Of a stretch of DNA of 17,005 nt, positions 14,016 through 17,005 are shown piece by piece (positions within the stretch are counted from its first letter, which is position 1; each line of letters opens with the position of its first letter). A program made the position numbers and the translations under genes. The stretch lies in contig QFOT01000031.1 of the NCBI GenBank assembly GCA_003241285.1, positions 1-17,005 of the forward strand, in the 5' to 3' direction. Below the pieces are notes generated by a model. That model did no database searches. It had not been told where the DNA came from and saw only the letters and a program-made list of their open reading frames with translations. Source of the DNA: Micavibrio aeruginosavorus. GTDB taxonomy: Bacteria > Pseudomonadota > Alphaproteobacteria > Micavibrionales > Micavibrionaceae.

Positions 14016-15263
14016 ATGAAAATAGCTATTATCGGAACTGGGATTTCAGGACTTGGCGCTGCCTGGCTCTTAAAGCCTATGCATGACATTACAGTTTATG
14101 AAGAAAATGATTACATCGGCGGTCACAGTCGCACAATTAAGATCCCGGGCAAAGATATGCCTGTCTATGTCGATACGGGATTTATTGTCTTCAATCATAA
14201 AAACTACCCACACCTGACTTCCCTATTTAAAGAGCTTCATGTACCCACCGTCAAAAGCGATATGTCATTTGCCGCGAGTGTTGGAAATTCATGGCTTGAA
14301 TACGGCAGCAAAGGTATGTTTGCACAGAAGAAGAATATTTTACGCCCTGCGTTCTGGGGCATGATCTTTGACATTATGCGCTTTAATAAAAACGCGCTTA
14401 GATATTTGGAAAATCATCGAGAATCTACACTACGAGAATTACTAGACGGCATGAAGCTGGGCGAGTGGTTCCGCCGCTATTATCTGCAGGCTATGGGCGC
14501 GGCGATCTGGAGCTGTTCAACTGAAACTATTCTGGATTTTCCGGCAAGAACATTTCTGAATTTCTTCGAAAACCACGGCCTGCTTACCGTTAACGCTCAC
14601 CCTCAATGGTATACCGTAAGGGGAGGCAGCCGTGAATATGTACAACGCCTGATATTGTCTTTTAAAGACAATATTCTGCTGAATTGCGGCGCGACTAATG
14701 TTACGCGCGCAGGCGACAAAGTTGAAGTCAAAGATAGAACGGGTCGGTCGACGACATTCGATCATGTTATCTTTGCCTGTCACGCAAATCAGGCTTTAAG
14801 GCTGATATCAGCGCCCACCAAAGAACAATCATCTGTACTGGGCGCCTTTCACTATCAGAAAAATCGTGTCGTCGTTCATAGCGATGAAAGTTTTATGCCA
14901 AGGCATAAGGGATGCTGGGCCAGTTGGGTATACCATTCCAACGCACCCATTGATCGGAAACCCGTTGTATCTTTGAGTTACTGGATGAATCAGCTGCAGC
15001 CGCTTGATACAAAAGAAAATATTTTTGTAACCCTGAACCCGGGCCGTGAACCAGACTCATCTCTCGTTCATGACGAATATATTTTTGAGCATCCTGTATT
15101 TACGCAAGAAACTTTAAAAGCCCAGGAAAAGATTGAAACCATTCAGGGTCAGGACAACATGTGGCATTGCGGGGCATACCAACGTTATGGTTTCCACGAA
15201 GATGGCCTTATAAGCGCCATTGCCGTATCTGTAAAACTGGGGGCCAAAGTTCCATGGATGTAA
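14016..15263 (+). CDS. FAD-dependent oxidoreductase (amine-oxidase-like, COG2907 type)
   Basis: A 415-residue flavoprotein. The N-terminal Rossmann motif IIGTGISGLGAAWLL (residues 5-19), followed by VYEENDYIGGHSRT with the ribose-binding Glu, is typical of the protoporphyrinogen-oxidase/amine-oxidase/desaturase fold. The C-terminal segment HCGAYQRYGFHEDGLISAI closes the FAD site. No signal peptide or transmembrane helix is evident. Such proteins are usually annotated only as NAD(P)/FAD-binding or amine oxidase. They recur next to DUF1365 and Cfa-like genes, which argues for oxidation or desaturation of a lipid acyl chain rather than of an amine. The next gene overlaps its end by ten bases. 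A 70-nt gap separates it from the kinase gene, and no convincing promoter or Shine-Dalgarno is visible there. Confidence 0.88.
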   Translation: MKIAIIGTGISGLGAAWLLKPMHDITVYEENDYIGGHSRTIKIPGKDMPVYVDTGFIVFNHKNYPHLTSLFKELHVPTVKSDMSFAASVGNSWLEYGSKGMFAQKKNILRPAFWGMIFDIMRFNKNALRYLENHRESTLRELLDGMKLGEWFRRYYLQAMGAAIWSCSTETILDFPARTFLNFFENHGLLTVNAHPQWYTVRGGSREYVQRLILSFKDNILLNCGATNVTRAGDKVEVKDRTGRSTTFDHVIFACHANQALRLISAPTKEQSSVLGAFHYQKNRVVVHSDESFMPRHKGCWASWVYHSNAPIDRKPVVSLSYWMNQLQPLDTKENIFVTLNPGREPDSSLVHDEYIFEHPVFTQETLKAQEKIETIQGQDNMWHCGAYQRYGFHEDGLISAIAVSVKLGAKVPWM

Positions 15264-16030
15264 ATCCGCAGGTCCTTTTCTCTAAGGTGATGCACAAAAG
15301 ATTTTTTCCCAAGATCAATGCTTTCACCTATGGCCTATATTATCTTGCTATCCCTATTGAAAACATAGATTCCCTGCCCCTGCCTGTTGATCGTCCAGGT
15401 CTTCTTTCATTTTACCGCAAAGATCACGGTCACCGCGATGGAGGGAATTTAAAAGACTGGATTTCCTCTATTCTGCAATCGAACAATATACTGTTAGATG
15501 GCGATATCGTCCTAATGACCATGCCTCGCGTTTTGGGTTATGTTTTTAATCCGGTCAGTTTTTGGCTTTGTTTTAATAAAAATAAAGATCTTCGCGCAGT
15601 TTTATGCGAAGTAAACAATACATTTGGAGAAACCCATTCCTACCTTTGTAGGCATATTGATGGAAGACCTATCGGGCCGGAAGATTGGCTGGCTGGCGAC
15701 AAATTATTTCACGTTTCTCCTTTTCTAGAGAGGGAGGGCTACTACAAATTCCGGTTCCATACAGCAACACATGCTTTCGGCTCCTGGATAAATTACTTTG
15801 ATAAAGATAATAATTTACAACTGGCGACAGCCCTGACCGGTAAATTGCAACCGATGACACACCGGGCTTTAGCGCGTGCATTCTGGCTTTATCCCCTTGT
15901 CACCCTCAAAGCGATATTTCTTATTCATTGGCAGGCTATAATCCTGCTGGCCAAAGGCATTCGCTATGTTCCCAAGCCATTACAAAATAAAGAAAAAATA
16001 ACTCTTATTAATAACATTAAGAAATTGTAA
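15254..16030 (+). CDS. DUF1365 family protein
   Basis: A 258-residue protein of the DUF1365 (COG3496) family, of unknown biochemical function. Conserved features are the N-terminal FSKVMHKRFFPKINAFTYGL (9-28), LGYVFNPVSFWLCF (94-107), CEVNNTFGETHSY (118-130) and KLFHVSPFLE (150-159). A hydrophobic stretch near the C-terminus (about 212-232) may associate with membrane. The ATG at 15254 is chosen because the conserved family N-terminus begins a few residues later. The frame is open further upstream (to 15161), but that part lies inside the flavoprotein gene and has no family similarity. The ten-base overlap with the flavoprotein gene implies coupled translation. Its constant association with Cfa-like methyltransferases suggests a part in lipid modification. 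Confidence 0.88.
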   Translation: MDVNPQVLFSKVMHKRFFPKINAFTYGLYYLAIPIENIDSLPLPVDRPGLLSFYRKDHGHRDGGNLKDWISSILQSNNILLDGDIVLMTMPRVLGYVFNPVSFWLCFNKNKDLRAVLCEVNNTFGETHSYLCRHIDGRPIGPEDWLAGDKLFHVSPFLEREGYYKFRFHTATHAFGSWINYFDKDNNLQLATALTGKLQPMTHRALARAFWLYPLVTLKAIFLIHWQAIILLAKGIRYVPKPLQNKEKITLINNIKKL

Positions 16031-16058
16031 TTGGGCTAATCGGACCAATCGCACTATT

Positions 16059-16064
16059 TATAAT
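16059..16064 (+). promoter_or_regulatory. TATAAT -10 box upstream of the Cfa-like gene
   Basis: A perfect TATAAT hexamer 25 bases before the Cfa-like start. At 17-18 nt upstream there is no good -35 box (CTAATC/GCTAAT), so the promoter would be weak, activator-dependent or not real. The repeated element at 16063-16082 begins at its edge. Confidence 0.35.
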
Positions 16065-16082
16065 CGAACTGTTAGAATAGTG
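16063..16082. promoter_or_regulatory. Second copy of the putative ArsR operator element
   Basis: This 20-bp stretch matches 11503-11521 (over the pump promoter) at 17 positions, with two mismatches and one gap. The shared core is ATCGAACT, then TT, GAATA and TG. It also forms the right part of an imperfect dyad, CACTATT (16052-16058) with AATAGTG (16076-16082). It lies over the expected transcription start after the TATAAT box, where a bound repressor would block initiation. Binding is inferred. Confidence 0.45.
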
Positions 16083-16089
16083 AATCAAT

Positions 16090-17005
16090 ATGCTGAATAG
16101 ATTAATAACCGACCGACTTTTAAAATGCCTCGAGAACCTCGAAAAAGGCACGCTTTCTCTCACCCTGCCTGATGGCAAAGTTTATAATTTTACCGGCAAG
16201 CTACCTGGCCCCAATGCCGATATTCAAATTTACGATTGGCGCGTCCCTACAAATCTTATTTTTAAGGGGGATACGGGACTTGCCGAGGATTATCGAGATG
16301 GATTATGGCAGTCGGATAATCTCGAGAATTTAATCACCCTTGCCATAGACAACGATCATATACTATCCCCATTTCTTTATGGCAGTGCTTTTGCACAAAA
16401 GATAGGCAATCTCTCCTACATGTTACGCCTTAATACGATTAAAGGTAGCCGCCGGAATATTAGCGCACATTACGATCTCGGGAATGATTTCTATAAGTTA
16501 TGGCTCGACCCAACAATGACTTATTCTTCAGCCTTGTTCACAAAGCCGGAAGAGAATTTAGAACAGGCCCAACTCAATAAATATGACCGGATCATCAACC
16601 GACTGGGACAAAGCTCTGGCTCCGTTCTTGAAGTTGGGTGCGGCTGGGGAGGCTTTGCGGAACGCGCCTCAAGTAAAGGGGATTTCGATATAAAAGGTAT
16701 TACCTTGTCTAATGAACAGTACCATTACGCAACTGCCAAACTAAAGAACAAGGCGAAAATTGTATTAGAAGATTATCGTGCGCAAAGCGGCACTTTTGAT
16801 AATATAGTTTCGATAGAAATGTTTGAGGCTGTTGGGGAGAGATACTGGAGAACATATTTTGATAAAATAGCAGGCATGCTTAGAAATTCGGGACGAGCTG
16901 TCATTCAAACCATCACTATAGATGATCATCTGTTTGATCGTTACCGCGGCGGCAACGACTTTATCCGTAGCTTTATTTTTCCTGGTGGCATGCTGCCAGG
17001 ACCCA
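16090..17005 (+). CDS. Cfa-like SAM-dependent fatty-acyl-phospholipid methyltransferase (3' end missing)
   Basis: The frame is open to the window end, giving 305 residues of a protein that should reach about 400. It belongs to the cyclopropane-fatty-acyl-phospholipid synthase family (COG2230): an N-terminal lipid-binding domain (to about 120), RRNISAHYDLGNDFYKLWLD (121-140), the SAM-binding motif VLEVGCGWGGFAE (179-191), and SIEMFEAVGERYW (241-253). The family acts at the inner membrane on unsaturated acyl chains. Compared with E. coli Cfa, two bicarbonate ligands differ: Ser147 replaces Cys139 and Gln273 replaces His266, while Glu246 (Glu239) and Ile275 (Ile268) are kept. It could therefore be a methylase making branched-chain acyl products instead of a cyclopropane ring. 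The ATG is 59 nt after the DUF1365 stop, and no clear Shine-Dalgarno is seen. Confidence 0.9.
   Translation, partial: MLNRLITDRLLKCLENLEKGTLSLTLPDGKVYNFTGKLPGPNADIQIYDWRVPTNLIFKGDTGLAEDYRDGLWQSDNLENLITLAIDNDHILSPFLYGSAFAQKIGNLSYMLRLNTIKGSRRNISAHYDLGNDFYKLWLDPTMTYSSALFTKPEENLEQAQLNKYDRIINRLGQSSGSVLEVGCGWGGFAERASSKGDFDIKGITLSNEQYHYATAKLKNKAKIVLEDYRAQSGTFDNIVSIEMFEAVGERYWRTYFDKIAGMLRNSGRAVIQTITIDDHLFDRYRGGNDFIRSFIFPGGMLPGP

Noticed and set aside
15161..15253. Upstream extension of the DUF1365 gene
   Set aside because: The frame is open, but this part lies inside the flavoprotein gene and does not resemble the family N-terminus, which begins just after ATG 15254.
16030..16049. ATTGG/CCAAT inverted repeat after the DUF1365 gene, possible terminator
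   Set aside because: Only five pairs with a ten-base loop and no following T run. It more likely sits in the promoter region of the Cfa-like gene or is chance.
1..17005. CRISPR arrays, insertion sequences, phage genes, tRNA/rRNA or toxin-antitoxin pairs
   Set aside because: No regularly spaced repeats, transposase or integrase motifs, terminal inverted repeats or RNA-gene signatures were seen on either strand.

Overview
The window looks like chromosomal DNA of a Gram-negative proteobacterium with moderate GC content. An alphaproteobacterium is most likely: the ArsR-type regulator, the FAD-oxidoreductase/DUF1365/Cfa-like trio and the MexEF-OprN-like pump all resemble sequences I associate with that class. 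I infer this from protein character alone, as there is no rRNA or marker gene here. Coding density is high, both window ends cut through genes, and I saw no insertion sequence, prophage, tRNA, rRNA or CRISPR array.

Region 1 (1-5442, + strand) is a tightly packed six-gene row: the 3' end of a YcaC-like isochorismatase-fold hydrolase, a chloroperoxidase/arylesterase-type alpha/beta hydrolase, a VOC-fold ring-cleaving dioxygenase (MhqO-like), an MhqD-like carboxylesterase, a Tat-exported YtcJ-like amidohydrolase, and an ABM-domain monooxygenase fused to two membrane segments. Gaps are short (17-26 nt) or overlapping (ATGA), so one transcript is likely. MhqO plus MhqD, with an ABM enzyme, point to handling of quinones, hydroquinones or other aromatic electrophiles.

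Region 2 (5462-11178, - strand) converges on region 1 and encodes a complete tripartite RND efflux pump in the order adaptor, MexF-like permease, outer-membrane lipoprotein. A near-consensus sigma70 promoter (TTGACA, 16 nt, TATTAT) lies about 320 nt upstream of the adaptor. Between them is a possible 61-codon GTG-started small gene with a good Shine-Dalgarno sequence. Divergent to the pump is an ArsR-family repressor with a cysteine cluster in its sensing helix. An inverted repeat covers the pump promoter and is the obvious candidate operator.

Region 3 (11947-13945, + strand) is an OmpR-type response regulator and an overlapping sensor histidine kinase.

Region 4 (14016-17005, + strand) is an FAD-dependent oxidoreductase, a DUF1365 protein and a Cfa-like lipid methyltransferase cut by the window end. 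The methyltransferase has Ser and Gln where E. coli Cfa has the bicarbonate ligands Cys139 and His266, so it may not make ordinary cyclopropane lipids. A 20-bp element just upstream of it closely matches the element over the pump promoter, suggesting that the ArsR protein may link efflux with membrane-lipid modification.
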